DNA of 5,769 nt from Balneolales bacterium (GTDB taxonomy: Bacteria; Bacteroidota; Rhodothermia; Balneolales; Natronogracilivirgulaceae): assembly GCA_007133875.1 (NCBI GenBank), contig SLLW01000166.1:1-5769 (forward strand), written 5' to 3'. The notes beneath the pieces were generated by a model. That model was not told the origin of the DNA and did no database searches. It saw nothing but the letters and a program-made list of their open reading frames with translations. This document shows, piece by piece, positions 5,678 through 5,769 of the stretch. Numbering within the stretch: the first letter of the stretch is position 1; each line of letters starts with the position of its first letter. Both the position numbers and the translations under genes were made by a program.

Positions 5678-5769
5678 TATGGCTGATTCGATAATATCTG
5701 ATAAAACCGGGAAACAGCGTAACCGGAGATCCGTGCTCATTCCATTGAAATTCCAGACCGCCTGGTAAT
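5661..5769 (-). other. Possible C-terminal end of a leftward gene cut by the window edge (uncertain)
   Basis: Base composition rises out of the AT-rich block at about 5690. Two minus-strand frames are open to the edge: one ends at TAG (5663-5661), with 35 sense codons and a tail ...GSPVTLFPGFIRYYRISHK...; the other ends at TAA (5668-5666), with 33 sense codons and a tail ...FPVLSDIIESAINAL. A 29-codon plus-strand frame (ATG 5679, stop 5766-5768) overlaps both. I recognise none of them. The stop codons fall inside the 10-base hairpin, which would suit a gene end, but with so few codons all three may be chance. Confidence 0.2.

Larger units (their letters stand above)
5446..5690. other. AT-rich gene-free upstream region
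   Basis: No gene is visible here. The DNA is far richer in A and T than the flanking genes, with runs such as TTATATATATCATTATATA near 5530-5548 forming an imperfect dyad. It probably serves as an upstream regulatory or spacer region for the leftward CBM48-like gene and contains the candidate promoter and the inverted repeats listed separately. Confidence 0.55.

Noticed and set aside
1..5769. CRISPR array, insertion sequence, prophage or defence system
   Set aside because: There are no regularly spaced repeats, transposase or integrase motifs, terminal inverted repeats or target duplications; every long reading frame is a housekeeping or small binding protein.

Overview
This window holds a compact block of bacterial housekeeping genes, all read from the minus strand. 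The likely source is the Bacteroidota / Rhodothermota / Balneolota / Chlorobi side of the tree. Three things point that way: the birA-tilS-hpt gene order; a stand-alone glycogen-binding (CBM48/isoamylase-N-like) protein; and three upstream regions resembling the Bacteroidota promoter TTTG-N19-21-TAnnTTTG. This placement is inference from a few features and could be wrong at phylum level. Nothing looks like a phage, transposon, CRISPR array or defence system, and no new biological system was recognised.

Layout in the direction of transcription, from the right edge leftward. 5432-5769 is mostly a strongly AT-rich gene-free stretch with inverted repeats. Its last ~90 bases are less AT-rich and may be the tail of a gene lying outside the window. 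Next comes a 99-residue CBM48-like protein (5132-5431) with its own Shine-Dalgarno sequence and a strong hairpin terminator (5063-5092). Then follows a tightly packed run: birA (biotin-protein ligase, 4214-5023), tilS (tRNA-Ile lysidine synthetase, 2778-4217) and hpt (hypoxanthine phosphoribosyltransferase, 2209-2781). Each pair is joined by a 4-base ATGA overlap. Downstream lies a tRNA-Ser(GCU) gene (2011-2099) closed by a long hairpin terminator (1958-2007). A 250-base gap with degenerate repeats and a candidate promoter precedes lysC (aspartate kinase, 238-1704). The left 237 bases contain no recognisable gene.

The genes belong to different pathways: biotin attachment for acyl-CoA carboxylases, decoding of AUA codons, purine salvage, AGC/AGU decoding, and aspartate-family amino acid synthesis. 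What connects birA, tilS and hpt is co-transcription and probable translational coupling rather than a common pathway. LysC is probably its own unit. It is most likely controlled by lysine binding to its ACT domains, because the short leader shows no lysine riboswitch.

The most interesting items are modest: a ~30-residue polar insertion in LysC, a repeat-bearing segment upstream of lysC that is open on both strands, the stand-alone CBM48 protein with its own signals, and the AT-rich block with two adjacent inverted repeats.
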